Source of the DNA: Saprospirales bacterium
Lineage (GTDB): Bacteria > Bacteroidota > Bacteroidia > Chitinophagales > Saprospiraceae
Direction: 5' to 3'
Assembly: GCA_016703765.1 (NCBI GenBank)
Contig: JADJBL010000012.1
Coordinates: 1 to 64,000 of the forward strand
DNA length: 64,000 nt
Positions 10,301 to 19,400 of this stretch are shown here, piece after piece. The position numbers and the translations under genes were made by a program. The notes below the pieces were generated by a model. That model did not search any database. It saw only the letters and a list, made by a program, of their open reading frames with translations, and was not told the origin of the DNA. The first letter of the stretch is position 1; each line of letters opens with the position of its first letter.

Positions 10301-11337
10301 AGACGGGCGAACTGCCCCTGGTGGCCCTCTTCTACGATGAAGACTATACGGATACGGATGAAAGCTGCGACGGCGAGGCCTGGAACGTGCGCAAGCACCT
10401 GGAAGCCCGCGGTTTCTCGGTCATCCTGATCGACCGCCTGGAAGATTACCCGACCTGGTCCAACGCATTGAACCAGTCGAGCCTGCTGGTCATCCCGGCG
10501 CTGACCGGAAGCGGAAATTTCCTGACGGATATTCCCAACTCTGTCAAGTCGCTGCTGTACAGCTTTGTATCGACCAACGGCGCCAAGCTGCTCATCATGG
10601 ATGGCGGCCTTGCGCCCAACAACTCGGCGGCCAATGTGCTCAACGAGGTGTACGGCTACAACCTGATAGACGACTGCTGCTACAACGGCAACCTGAGCTA
10701 CCTGAACCTGGAGAACTCGCTCTACACCGGCTTCCAGAACGGACCTGTGGCGATCGAACAATTATTCCAGACCAAAAATATCTCGAACCTCGTATGGCCC
10801 GCCATTCCGATCTACGAGCTGAGCCTGAACGGTCAAGTTCAGCCCGGCTGGGCATCGGTAGCGCGCCTGCCCAAGGGCGACGGCGATATCATCTACTTCG
10901 GCTGGAGCTTCCGCCATGGCGGTCCGCTCTGCGCCAATGCCGACACCGAATTCACACAGGTGCTCAACCGCGCCCTGCTGCATCTGGCAGGCGAAGGGAT
11001 TATCATCACGCAATCTCCGGAAGCCTACAGCACGCTCTGCGGCGAGCACGGCGACGAGTTTGAAGTAGTGATCTCGGCCATCGACGCGGCGGGCAACGAA
11101 TCGAGCTGCACGACGACCCTGACGCTGATCGACGACGAACTGCCCTGGGTGGACTGCAACACCATCGAGGACCTGACGCTGGACAACACGCCGGGCATGT
11201 GCGGGTACCTGGTACCCGACTTCAGCCTGGATCCCGATTTCGGCGACAACTGCCACGCAACGCTCAAACACGACTTTCCCCTCCGCACCTGTGGACGCTC
11301 AACGGCGCTTTCCTGCCCGTCGGCTCTACCACGGTGA
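3940..11337 (+). CDS. Giant HYR-repeat surface protein, segment 3: about 19 HYR repeats with inserted glycine-rich, C-type lectin-like and GATase-like domains
   Basis: Continuation in frame 1. In-frame coding can be read back to about 3820, so the ATG at 3940 is internal. It encodes about 19 HYR repeats. Inserted between the DNC motif and the GLPSGxxFPVG strand of individual repeats are two glycine-rich modules (about 3600-4350 and 5485-6200), a C-type-lectin-like domain (7036-7434) and a GATase-like domain (10312-11000). Composition is rich in Asp, Thr, Val, Gly and Cys with very few Lys, as expected for a secreted calcium-dependent protein. The true frame is lost near 11280. The internal paralog at about 13180 reads HDYFPAPHLWTLNGA, and here HDFP then PHLWTLNGA is recovered in frame 3, so one base is missing from the C4 run. 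The last 15 or so residues of this frame are spurious. Confidence 0.83.
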   Translation: MIVAGGGGGGATNGTPSIGGAGGDITGADGGFGTFFICGGQTPATGGTQVAGGFGGTSPCHGWPGSNGAFGIGGDSHQNYTSGGGGGGWYGGGGAANGHAGAGGSSYAAPLAANVIHIQGFNPGDGQIIITPNGASPLVQIGGLPSGATFPVGTTTNTFEVTDASGNTAECSFDVTVTDDEDPIFADCPDNAAITTSEGGELGDCAGQYEWDHPVPSDNCGIDTYVVYYENPDGTLDGPYDVYVGTMPAIPNTSGNRNFDVGVTTVTYYLTDIHGNPDPNPATCDFTVTVTDDEDPTWVNCPEGETFTIGADGDCSNGVIWSIPVPEDNCGVTSLTETSVGGPYHGEPLTPDTYEIEYTAMDAAGNSATCSFTIVVEDDADPLLVCQDDITIDTDEGVCAWAAPAGSLNPLLAVDNCPGYTLEYDITGATMGSGMGVVPANTIFNEGVSTVEYTLTDGGGNIVTCSFTVTVIDTEAPVIECPEDIEVSNDPGICGAEVEFELPEVTDNCGFSVSGTTSFIYTGFPTNWVVPAGVTQVTAQVCGAQGGLALGGKGACLEVELAVTPGQVLDIYVGAQGGVLSGLECETGAGGEASYLATGPTPLVVAAGGGGGISCVGGNFVHSGGTGNDGLMENQGSRANNAHGWGAGGVGGNGGQAGAGAWSVGGGGGWFTAGGNGSGSGGAANGKASIWGFSEFAAGSGGGYNGGGGADMNSGWGIASGNGGGSYYTGTLVSGNPGVQMMNGQITLNYAGNSLVQVEGYPSGSIFPVGTTVNTFVATDASGNTAECSFEVTVTDEENPTIDCPDNAVITTSSGGETGDCAGQFNWDHPLAMDNCIIDGYWVDFLNPDGTIDGPDDVTGVVNGPIDEDASRNFEVGVTTVTYYAVDASGNEYSCDFTVTVTDDEDPTWVICPEDIMVGTDVDVCGAYVNWTEPVAIDNCGGVTLVQSDNTGLTTGDLFPVGVTTIEYTATDEENGEAICSFTVTVVDSQLPELTCPSTDIFVNNDEGECNSRVIYDVHATDNCGSGIPTIPGYSFLGTYNGNHYYVSPANLGQLVTWLGAQTTAAQYGGNLVAIESSGEQSQLDAWVAQGWQYWIGLVYTDYYGEFLWTNGQTLGYTNWGPGQPGILDGEIVYYWDLVSPITDGWYDSANLFDSRRAILEIPAQGAVLTSGLPSGAEFPVGINPVAYTATDASGNSVECYFNVVVYDAEAPVIVECPEDQIVFTSTGFFADCFGVVPNLIPDVEAEDNCTLEGDLLITQDPAAGTPFGGAHLDELTVLITVTDEAGNSATCEVVLTLVDNEYPELGCNNDEFDLDNTPGLCAYQVTDFSLDPDFNDNCTAILYHNYLPAPQLWTLNGATLPVGTTVIVWTAEDEAGNKTTCTQIYNVEDVEDPHFTLCPEDINVAVDVDECGAEVNWQGPIAEDNCGATVEQTDLTGLVSGDFFPVGQTVIEYTATDEAGNSEICTFTVTVTETQNPTAVCQDITVYLNENGVVSILPEDVDGGSYDNCGIESLAIDIDDFDCEDVGDNNVTLTVTDASGNSETCVATVTVVDNILPTFTCPEPVTVPGCDELVPDLVIEVTDADDNCGILSITQNPVAGTDFGNNTGQVLIVTIYVEDVNGNVATCEVPVTIDDSEMPYFENCPDDFVVNNDPDKCGANVWWAQPVAEDNCDDLTVMLDPNSPAPGSFIPVGSEVTIIYTATDEANNTIECSFTIEVLDMQLPEIECPYAFETVGTNLGNCSFTVEGGVMDATGWDNCGAVTLSNSLNGASTLDGYVLPLGQTTIIWTATDGSDNSSSCTMVITVVDDDQPTVTNCPSDIEVENDPGVCGAAVEYLVTFADNCDGTDLTGELIYGYPSGETFPVGTTEVKWHYTDEAGNGPAVCEFTVTVLDTEIPTIECPENIVVVINVDGVAVVEEGLAEIFSQGPCGVTLSYTPPVGEDNCPNPLTINTSGLGAGPNYYEYGGVYTESYQVIDQAGNAAACSFTVTVEDAENPIIVCPNNFVVCTDEANCGAQVMYTFPLAFDNCPGWTVELIGGWPLPGQNFSLGNTLVGYIVTDAAGNSTTCEFKVRVVDCEAPTFFECAPEQEVLTSSNGIDDCCGEVPRLTDDVVVADNCDQTGELPLVALFYDEDYTDTDESCDGEAWNVRKHLEARGFSVILIDRLEDYPTWSNALNQSSLLVIPALTGSGNFLTDIPNSVKSLLYSFVSTNGAKLLIMDGGLAPNNSAANVLNEVYGYNLIDDCCYNGNLSYLNLENSLYTGFQNGPVAIEQLFQTKNISNLVWPAIPIYELSLNGQVQPGWASVARLPKGDGDIIYFGWSFRHGGPLCANADTEFTQVLNRALLHLAGEGIIITQSPEAYSTLCGEHGDEFEVVISAIDAAGNESSCTTTLTLIDDELPWVDCNTIEDLTLDNTPGMCGYLVPDFSLDPDFGDNCHATLKHDFPLRTCGRSTALSCPSALPR
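4852..4952 (+). repeat. Exact internal duplicate of bases 379-479
   Basis: These 101 bases match 379-479 base for base by eye, inside a longer similar block covering three or four HYR repeats (about 1-900 versus 4470-5370). Such exact identity between repeats that otherwise vary points to recent duplication or gene conversion. Confidence 0.75.
5485..6200 (+). other. Glycine-rich module 2 inserted in a HYR repeat
   Basis: A second copy of the same module type: it begins with WVVPAGVTQVTAQVCGAQGG, has LAVTPGQVLDIYVGAQGG, then long Gly/Ala/Ser loops, and closes with GQITLNYAG. It again lies after DNCGFSV and before YPSGSIFPVGTTVNTF of one HYR repeat. Unlike copy 1 it contains several Cys residues. 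Confidence 0.65.
7036..7434 (+). other. C-type-lectin-like domain inserted in a HYR repeat
   Basis: About 130 residues with the C-type lectin fold signature: a GNHYYVS opening, AAQYGGNLVAIES, QYWIGL, an FLWTNGQTLGYTNWGPGQP core, and RRAILEI as the last strand. The family commonly binds glycans or proteins, often with calcium. The usual EPN/QPD sugar motif is not obvious; GQPG is in its place. It sits after the DNC motif and before LTSGLPSGAEFPVG of one HYR repeat. Confidence 0.75.
10312..11000 (+). other. GATase-like domain 2 inserted in a HYR repeat
   Basis: About 230 residues beginning LPLVALFYDEDYTDTD, with WNVRKHLEARGFSVILIDRL, LLVIPALTG, LLIMDGGLAP and a closing FTQVLNRALLHLAG. This alternation of hydrophobic strands and helices fits a Rossmann-like amidotransferase fold. 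The interrupted HYR repeat resumes at IIITQSPEAYSTLCG, matching the uninterrupted paralog at about 12900 (LIITQNPLAGTDFG). No catalytic triad is evident. Confidence 0.55.
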
Positions 11338-14300
11338 CCTGGACGGCGACGGACGATGCGGGCAACGAGGCCAGCTGCACCGTGACCTATGTGGTATCGG
11401 ATGTAGAAAATCCGGTGGCCATGTGCATCGTGCAAATGGATGCGGTACTGGATGCCGACGGTCAGTTCCAGTTGTTGCCTTCGATGTTTGACATCGGAAG
11501 CATGGACAACTGCGGACTGGTGGAAAAACTCGTCAGCCGCGACGGAACGGACTTCTTCAATTCGTTCTACGTCAACTGCGACGACGCCGCCGAATGGCAA
11601 AACAACGGCAATCCGGTGATCGGTTATCTGCGGGTATGGGACGCAGCGGGCAACTACGGTACCTGCGAGGTGGAAATCCATACTTACGACTTTAACCCGC
11701 CGGTGATCACTTGCCCGGGCAACCTGTTCCTGGCCAACGACCCGGGCCTGTGCTCGGCGCTGGTCGATGACATTGCCCCGCAATACACGTTTGACAACTG
11801 TCCCACGACAGTAACCTATACCATCACCGGCGCGCTGGTAGCCTCCGGGGATGACGATGCCTCCGGCCACGTATTCCCTGTGGGTAGCAGCACGGTGACC
11901 TACACCATTACCGACGAAGTGGGCAACTCTGCGAGCTGCTCCTTCCTGGTGGTCGTTGCCGACGAGGAGAACCCCGTCGTGGTAGCCTGCCCGGATGACA
12001 TCACCGTGGAAAACGACCTGGGCGAATGCGCTGCGGAAGTGGACTATACGGTGACTTTCACGGACAATTGCGACGATGACCTGACGCTGGTTCTGGTCAA
12101 AGGCCTGGAATCGGGCGATGCTTTCCCGGTCGGTACGACGGAAGTCCTTTGGACGGCCACGGACGACGCGGGCAACTCGAACTTCTGCCAGTTCTACGTC
12201 ACGGTGCTCGACACGGAAGATCCGGTGATCGAATGCCCCGAAGATGTGGTGGTGGCGGTTAACCCGGATGGCATAGCCACGGTAATCTCCGGCGATGTGA
12301 CGATTCACTCGCAGGGACCCTGCGGCGTGACGCTGAGCTACGATGCACCGGAAGGCACGGACAACTGCCCCGCTCCGCTGACGCTCAACACCAGCGGCCT
12401 GGGCTTTGGCCCCAATTTCTACCAATACGGTGGAATTTACACCGAAGGATACGAAGTGGTTGACCAGGCGGGCAACACGGACGCTTGCACCTTCACCATC
12501 ACGGTGGAAGACGCAACGAACCCGGTGATCACTTGCCAGGATGACATCACGGTGCAAAACGACCCGGCCGTATGCGGAGCAGAGGTGGTGTACACCTTCC
12601 CGTTTGGTTCGGACAACTGCCCCGGCTTCACGTTTGAGCTGCTGCAAGGCCCCAACTCGGGCGAGTTCTTCCTGCTTGGAACGACGACGGTGGAATACTC
12701 CATCACCGACGCCGCAGGCAATGTGACCACTTGCGAATTCGAAGTAACCGTAATCGATACCGAAGCCCCGGTCATCGACCTTTGTCCTGCCGACCGCGAG
12801 GTACTGACCAGCGGCAACGGAACAGACGACTGCACGGGCGATGTGCCGAACCTGGTTGATGAAGTGCTGGCGCACGACAACTGCACGGCCTTTGAAGACC
12901 TGATTATCACACAGAATCCGCTTGCAGGTACCGATTTCGGCGCCGCCCACGGAGATGTGCAGATCGTGGTGATCACCGTGACCGACGAGGCGGGCAACAG
13001 CTCGACCTGCGAGGTGACCCTCACCCTGATCGACGACGAAGATCCCTGGGTCGATTGCAGCTCCATCCTGGAAACCAATCTGGGCACCAACAACGACAAG
13101 TGCGCCCACCTGGTATCGGGCACGGATCTGGATCCGGACTTCGGCGACAACTGCCATGCGGTATTGACACACGACTACTTCCCGGCCCCCCACCTGTGGA
13201 CCCTGAACGGCGCTATCCTGCCGCTCGGCGAAACGACGGTGACCTGGACGGCTACGGACGATAACGGCAACACGGCTTCCTGCACGGTGACCTACACCGT
13301 AACGGACGACGATGCGCCGGTTGCCCTGTGTATTTCGGTCATGGATGCGGTGCTTGATGGCGACGGATTATCCCAGATCACGCCTGCTTCCGTAGATGCA
13401 GCTAGCTTCGACAACTGCGGCGAGATCAGCATGCTGGTGAGCAGGGATGGAGTTACCTTCGGCGACTTCGTGTATGCAACTTGCGAAGACGCGGCCAACT
13501 GGCAAAACGACGGCATTCCTTTCACCGTAACGCTTCAGGTGACCGACGAAGCGGGCAACACCGCTACCTGCGAGGTGGAGATCCAAACCTACGACCTCAA
13601 TCCGCCGATCATCGAGTGCGTGGACAATGTCTACGTGCCGAACGACCCGGGTGTGTGCGAAGCGCAGGTAAATGACATCGGACTGGAATCCATCTACGAC
13701 AACTGCGCAGTGGAAGTCAGCTACGTAATCTTCGGAGCGACTATTGACGCCGGTGTAGATGACGCTTCCGGTACGGTCTTCGCTGTAGGTACCAGCACGG
13801 TGGTGTACACCGTGGTGGATCAGAGCGGAAACGAGACCAGCTGCATCTTCCACGTCCTGGTGGCGGACGAAGAAGCACCGGTACTCGACTGCTCGAACAT
13901 CGATCCGTTGCGCGACAACGATCCGGGCCAATGCAGCTACGCGACGCAGGGCGGAGAATTCGATCCGATCCCGCCGACCGACAACTGCGCGGTGACCCAG
14001 TTCTACAACGACTATAACTTCAACAATACCCTTGCCGGCGCGATCTTCCCGGTAGGTGTGACGACGGTGACCTGGTATGCGATCGACGCAGCGGGCAACG
14101 TAACCACCTGCGAGGTGGACATCACCATCGTGGACGCCGAGGCGCCGCTGGTAGATTGCACCCTGATCCCCACGACGGTGAACAACACCCCCGGCCTGTG
14201 CGGATACCTGGTGACGGATGGCAGCTTTGACGCGAGCTACTCCGACAACTGCGGAGCGGAGATCAGCCACGACTACACGGTCTTCGGACCGCACGTCTTC

Positions 14301-16499
14301 ACGCTGATCGGCGCGGTGCTGCAAATCGGCGAAAACGAGATCACCTGGACGGCGGTTGACGAAGCGGGCAACGCTTCGAGCTGCACGGCCACGATTACGG
14401 TGATCGACACGGAGGTTCCCTACTTCACCCTCTGCCCCGAAGATATCATCGTGGCGGTGGATGTAGACGAATGCGGCGCTTTTGTAAACTGGCAGGGACC
14501 CGAAGCGGAAGACAACTGCACGGTTTCGATTGACCAAACCGATCTGAGCGGCCTGACCACCGGCGACTTCTTCCCGGTCGGCGAAACGACGATCGAATAC
14601 ACGGCTACGGACGGCTCGGGCAACAGCGCGATCTGCACCTTCACCGTGACGGTCAACGAAACGCAGGAACCCCTCGCCATTTGCCAGGATATCACGGTGT
14701 ACCTGAATGACGACGGAGAGGTTTCAATCACCCCTGCAGATGTGGATGGCGGAAGCTATGACAACTGCGGCGAGATTTCCTCCCTGACGATCGACATCAG
14801 CGAATTCACCTGCGACAACGTGGGCGACAACCTCGTCACCCTGACGGTAACGGATCCGACGGGCAATACGAGCTTCTGTGTAGCTACGGTAACCGTGGTG
14901 GACGCTACGCCTCCGACCTTCACCTGCCCCGCGCCGGCTGAAGTGAGCGGTTGCGACCAGCTGGTTCCCGACCTTGTGATCCTGGTGACGGATGCAGACG
15001 ACAACTGCGGCGTGGCCTCGATCGTACAAAACCCGGTAGCAGGTACAGATTTCGGCAACCAAAGCGGCCAGAGTATCATCGTGACGGTCACCGTGACGGA
15101 TGTGAACGGCAATGTGACTTCCTGTGAAGTGGAGGTGACCATCGACGATACGATTGCTCCCGAATTTGTGAACTGCCCGACCGAAATGCTCATGATCGGC
15201 AACGATCCGGATGAGTGCTCGGGCAAGCTCAACTGGTCGATCCCTGTAGCTACGGACAACTGCGAACTGGAATCCATTACCCAGATCAGCGGACCTTTGG
15301 TTGGCGCGGTTATTCCGGTATGCCAGCCGATGACGGTGGTTTACGAAGCGGAAGATGCCGTCGGCAACACGACCCTGTGCAGCTTCCAGGTCATGGTGGT
15401 TGACACTCAGGATCCCGAAGTTGATCTCGACATCGTTATGCCGGGCAATATCACGGTACAATGTGACGCCGTACCGGCGCCCTTCGTGCTGACCAACGAC
15501 GATGTGAACGACAATTGCACCGCGCCGGAAGACCTCGTGATCGCGTTTACCGAAACCGATACGCAGGATCCCAACGAGTTCAATTGCGGCCATTATAACT
15601 ACACGATCACGCGCACCTGGACCATTACGGACGAAACTTGTCCCTTCCCTGCCCCGATGGGCAGCGGCGGCAACGTGACGACCCACGTACAGATCATCAC
15701 GGTGGTCGATACAGAGGCGCCCACGGCCATTTGCCAGAATCTCACCATTCAGTTGGATAAGTTCGGCAACGCCACGATCACGGGCTTGCAGGTGAACAAC
15801 GGTTCGTTCGACAACTGCGCTCCGGCCTACACCCTGAGCTACGCAGTGAGCCCGAATACCTTTACCTGTGCCGACCTTGGCGATAACCTGGTAACCCTGA
15901 CGGTGACCGATCCTTGCGGCAACAGCTCGACCTGTACAGCTATCGTTACGATTGAGGAAGGTATCGCTCCTTGCGTGCCGGAATTCTCGGTGGCGACTGA
16001 ATGTCTGAACAACTCCACGACGGATACCGACGGTCAATTCTACGAAGTGATCACGGTCAAATCGCTGGCAGGCCAGACCTGGACGGTGATGAGCTCTACC
16101 GGCTTGTACACCAACGGCAGCCCGGCCCCGCCGGCAGCTCCGATCGCGGTGGCTGGCGGTACGGCCTTCACGATGGGTAACCTCGACGGCATCGACAACG
16201 ATGGCGATGGCTTGATAGACGCAGCCGATCCGATCGATGAGATGATCTACTACACACTCAAGGCGAAATTCGTCGAGTGCGTAGGCTACAACGCGATGTT
16301 GAAGAACAACCTCAACCAGACGGGCACGATCAGCAACAACGCTTGCTACCCGACGATGCTGTTTGTAGACCTCTACTACCCCTTCTGTCTGAACACACCT
16401 GCGTTCCCGATCCAGGTGGTCGACTTCTTTCGGATCTGTGGGTCAGATCATCGAGGTATTGATCGACGGCGAACCGGTTCCCGCTCCCTACCTGTTTGA
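11199..16499 (+). CDS. Giant HYR-repeat surface protein, segment 4: about 17 HYR repeats
   Basis: Continuation in frame 3. Real coding begins near 11283 (PHLWTLNGAFLPVG); the 11199 start overlaps the previous frame and is an artefact. It holds about 17 consecutive HYR repeats with conserved CP, DNC, GNxxxC and CxFxVxV spacing and no large inserts. Several blocks repeat earlier ones in the same order: 12200-13850 parallels 9600-12000, and 14410-15280 parallels 8100-8960. That is evidence of multi-repeat duplications. A short non-HYR stretch near 16000-16430 contains an acidic calcium-binding-like run (DGIDNDGDGLIDAADP). The frame is lost at about 16430, where T3 instead of T2 breaks VVDFFGSVGQIIEVL; coding resumes in frame 1. 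Confidence 0.83.
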   Translation: MRVPGTRLQPGSRFRRQLPRNAQTRLSPPHLWTLNGAFLPVGSTTVTWTATDDAGNEASCTVTYVVSDVENPVAMCIVQMDAVLDADGQFQLLPSMFDIGSMDNCGLVEKLVSRDGTDFFNSFYVNCDDAAEWQNNGNPVIGYLRVWDAAGNYGTCEVEIHTYDFNPPVITCPGNLFLANDPGLCSALVDDIAPQYTFDNCPTTVTYTITGALVASGDDDASGHVFPVGSSTVTYTITDEVGNSASCSFLVVVADEENPVVVACPDDITVENDLGECAAEVDYTVTFTDNCDDDLTLVLVKGLESGDAFPVGTTEVLWTATDDAGNSNFCQFYVTVLDTEDPVIECPEDVVVAVNPDGIATVISGDVTIHSQGPCGVTLSYDAPEGTDNCPAPLTLNTSGLGFGPNFYQYGGIYTEGYEVVDQAGNTDACTFTITVEDATNPVITCQDDITVQNDPAVCGAEVVYTFPFGSDNCPGFTFELLQGPNSGEFFLLGTTTVEYSITDAAGNVTTCEFEVTVIDTEAPVIDLCPADREVLTSGNGTDDCTGDVPNLVDEVLAHDNCTAFEDLIITQNPLAGTDFGAAHGDVQIVVITVTDEAGNSSTCEVTLTLIDDEDPWVDCSSILETNLGTNNDKCAHLVSGTDLDPDFGDNCHAVLTHDYFPAPHLWTLNGAILPLGETTVTWTATDDNGNTASCTVTYTVTDDDAPVALCISVMDAVLDGDGLSQITPASVDAASFDNCGEISMLVSRDGVTFGDFVYATCEDAANWQNDGIPFTVTLQVTDEAGNTATCEVEIQTYDLNPPIIECVDNVYVPNDPGVCEAQVNDIGLESIYDNCAVEVSYVIFGATIDAGVDDASGTVFAVGTSTVVYTVVDQSGNETSCIFHVLVADEEAPVLDCSNIDPLRDNDPGQCSYATQGGEFDPIPPTDNCAVTQFYNDYNFNNTLAGAIFPVGVTTVTWYAIDAAGNVTTCEVDITIVDAEAPLVDCTLIPTTVNNTPGLCGYLVTDGSFDASYSDNCGAEISHDYTVFGPHVFTLIGAVLQIGENEITWTAVDEAGNASSCTATITVIDTEVPYFTLCPEDIIVAVDVDECGAFVNWQGPEAEDNCTVSIDQTDLSGLTTGDFFPVGETTIEYTATDGSGNSAICTFTVTVNETQEPLAICQDITVYLNDDGEVSITPADVDGGSYDNCGEISSLTIDISEFTCDNVGDNLVTLTVTDPTGNTSFCVATVTVVDATPPTFTCPAPAEVSGCDQLVPDLVILVTDADDNCGVASIVQNPVAGTDFGNQSGQSIIVTVTVTDVNGNVTSCEVEVTIDDTIAPEFVNCPTEMLMIGNDPDECSGKLNWSIPVATDNCELESITQISGPLVGAVIPVCQPMTVVYEAEDAVGNTTLCSFQVMVVDTQDPEVDLDIVMPGNITVQCDAVPAPFVLTNDDVNDNCTAPEDLVIAFTETDTQDPNEFNCGHYNYTITRTWTITDETCPFPAPMGSGGNVTTHVQIITVVDTEAPTAICQNLTIQLDKFGNATITGLQVNNGSFDNCAPAYTLSYAVSPNTFTCADLGDNLVTLTVTDPCGNSSTCTAIVTIEEGIAPCVPEFSVATECLNNSTTDTDGQFYEVITVKSLAGQTWTVMSSTGLYTNGSPAPPAAPIAVAGGTAFTMGNLDGIDNDGDGLIDAADPIDEMIYYTLKAKFVECVGYNAMLKNNLNQTGTISNNACYPTMLFVDLYYPFCLNTPAFPIQVVDFFRICGSDHRGIDRRRTGSRSLPV
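12200..13850 (+). repeat. Ordered multi-HYR super-repeat (copy of about 9600-12000)
   Basis: Repeat types appear in the same order as in 9600-12000: the HSQGPCGVTLSY type, the CQDDITV/YTFP type, the REVLTSGNG type, the PWVDC type, the MDAVLD type with SRDG, and the NPPIIEC type. The earlier copy is longer because it contains the GATase-like insert at 10312-11000. Boundaries are approximate. Confidence 0.7.
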
Positions 16500-19400
16500 T
16501 GCAGATGAGCTCGGCGAAGGTCCGCACACGATCAAAGTGACCTTCGACGCAGGCGAACAGCAAAACTACACTATCATCAACGGCGTAGTCGTAGATGGAA
16601 GCCCGGATGCCATTAAGGCGGATGCGGGTTGTGAGCAGATGATCAGCACGACGGTCAACGTAATCGAAACGCCTGTGACGGTTGCATGCAACGACACCAT
16701 TCAGGTATCGCTGGAAGGCAGCTGTATCAGCGAGATCACGCCCGACATGATCCTGGAAGGAAGCTATTACTGCTTCGACGACTACTGGGTGGAAATCGAT
16801 TATCCCTTGGGTACGACTCAGTTCGATCCGCCCAACCAGGTAGATGCTTCGCATATTGGAAAAGTGCTGACGGTAGCCCTCTGGCATTCGGTCAGCGGCA
16901 ATATGTGCTGGTCGGTGATCACAGTGGAAGACAAGTGGAAACCGGAGATCGATTGTCCGGAGGATATCACCATCTGGTGTATCCAGGATCAGTTTGACCT
17001 CGACCTGACCGGAAGCCCCTACGTCTTTGACTGCTCCGATTTTGAACTGGAATACAACGACGAATACCTGCAATTTGACTGCGGCGATAACCCGGCTATT
17101 CAGGAAATCATTACGAGGACCTGGTTTGTGGTCGACGAATACGGAAATACGAACAGTTGCGTGCAGACCATCACGGTCGAGCGTCCGGAACTGAGCGACA
17201 TCGTCATGCCGACCCAGATCCTGGAATTCGACTGCACGGATATCCCGAACGCAGATCCGGACAACACAGGCTGGCCCCAACTGGCCGGCGTCGACCTGAT
17301 CCCGGGTACCCTGGGTGGATGTAAACTGGGTATTTCGTACGAAGACCTCATCGTGGAAGACTGCCCCGGCAGCTACTACATCGAACGCACCTGGAAGGTG
17401 ACCGATCTTTGCCCCGATGGCGGCGGATTGCCTGTTACCATGCTCTATGTGCAGTACATTTTCGTGTACGACGTACCGCCGAGCATCCAGCTCATCGGCC
17501 AGGCCTGGAATTACGATCCGGTCAACAACTGGTATCTGATCAGCGCCAACGGCTATTCGAATGAGGGATACGTCGGCTGCGTGGCTACCGGCCCGCTGCC
17601 CATCGCCATCATCGACGGCGAATGCAACGAACTGATCAGCGTGTTGGTGAATACCCCCGTAGGCTCGACGACCAACGGCGGCTTGCTGCCGGCTCCGGGT
17701 CTCCCGATCGGCCAGCACGAAATCACCTTCGTCGCGGAAGACGCTTGCGGCAACGTGACGGAAGCTACCTACACCATCAATGTGGTGGACGATATCGTTC
17801 CGACCTCCATCTGCGACGAGATCACGGATGTGAACCTGTCGGGCGACGGTCTGGCGATCGTGAACGCCACGACGTTTGACGATGGTTCTTACGACAACTG
17901 CTGCCTGGCATACTTCGAGGCACGCCGCATGGACGGCGACTGCACCGGCGCCGAAGACGACTTCGGTCCGACGGTTGAATTCTGCTGCGGCGACGCTGGT
18001 ACTGCCGTCATGGTGGTGTTCCGCGCATACGACTGCTACGGCAACTACAACGATTGTATGGTGACGGTCAATGTCAACGACAAACTGCCGCCCATCGTCA
18101 TTACTTGCCCTGCCACCGTTACGATCACTTGCGATGATTACCTGGAGAATCTGGCAGCTGCACTGGCCGATGGAGACTACAGCGTCCTGGATCAATACGG
18201 AGCACCGCTGTTCTACGACAACTGCGTCTACGATGTGGATACCACAGTGACGGTGAACCTCGACAACTGCTCCAAAGGCACGATCACGCGCACCTGGACG
18301 GCTTCGGATGCCACCAACGCCCCCGCCACCTGCACGCAGACCATCTTTGTCAACCACGTCAGCGACTGGGTAGTCGAATTCCCGGCAGACGTGACCGTAG
18401 AATGCACCGAAGGACAATTGCCCGACACGGGTGAACCCGAGATCTTCCACGACGAGTGCGAACTGATCGCGGTATCCTGGGAGGATCAAACCTTCGAGGT
18501 GGTTCCGGATGCATGCTACAAGATCGAGCGGGTCTGGACGGTGATCAACTGGTGTGTGTACGAGCAGTTTGGCGAAGACCTCTACACCGAGGACGGACAC
18601 GCCGAATCGAACCTGAATGCCGACTGGGATGGCGACGGTGACAAAGACAACCGCACCTTCCGCGACGGCTACAACAGCTCGGGCAACCCGGGCATCGCAG
18701 ACGGCTACATCGTGTGGAAGCAGATCATCAAAGTGATCGACGAGGAAGATCCGACCTTCGAGATCCCGACCATCGACGGCTGTATCGTGGAAACGGATTG
18801 CGACATGGATCTGATTCTGCCGTACCCGATTATCACGGATGAATGCTCGTTCGAATACGATGTGGATATCACGGGCGATCTGGGCGATTTCAACGACATT
18901 TCCGGCGACGTAACGGTGCCCAATGTCGGAGTAGGCGAATACGAAATCACCTACGCGGTGACGGATAATTGCGGAAATACAGCCTACCAGACGATCACGG
19001 TGGTCGTGGAAGACTGCAAGCTGCCGACCCCGTACTGCAAGAACGGCCTGATCGTAGAGATCATGCAGACCCAGATGATCGAAGTTTGGGCCAGCGATCT
19101 GGATGCAGGTTCGTTTGACAACTGCGGTCCGGTAATCCTCAGCTTCTCGCAGGATACCAACGATATCAGCGTGACCTACACCTGCGCCGAGATCGGTCAG
19201 CAAGTCGTGACACTCTGGGTAACCGACATCTACGGCAACCAGGACTTCTGCGAAACCTTCGTGGTAGTGCAGGATAACCTGAACTTCTGCGACGGCGTGC
19301 CGATCGTGATCGCCGGCGAGGTGGCCACGGAGGAAGCCGAAACAGTGGAAGGCGTGACCGTAGAGATGAACGGCGGCCTGCTCACGGAAGTAACCGGCCT

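Noticed and set aside
11025..13193. A 722-codon open frame on the minus strand
   Set aside because: Antisense shadow of HYR repeats; the product has no domain pattern and no proper start context.
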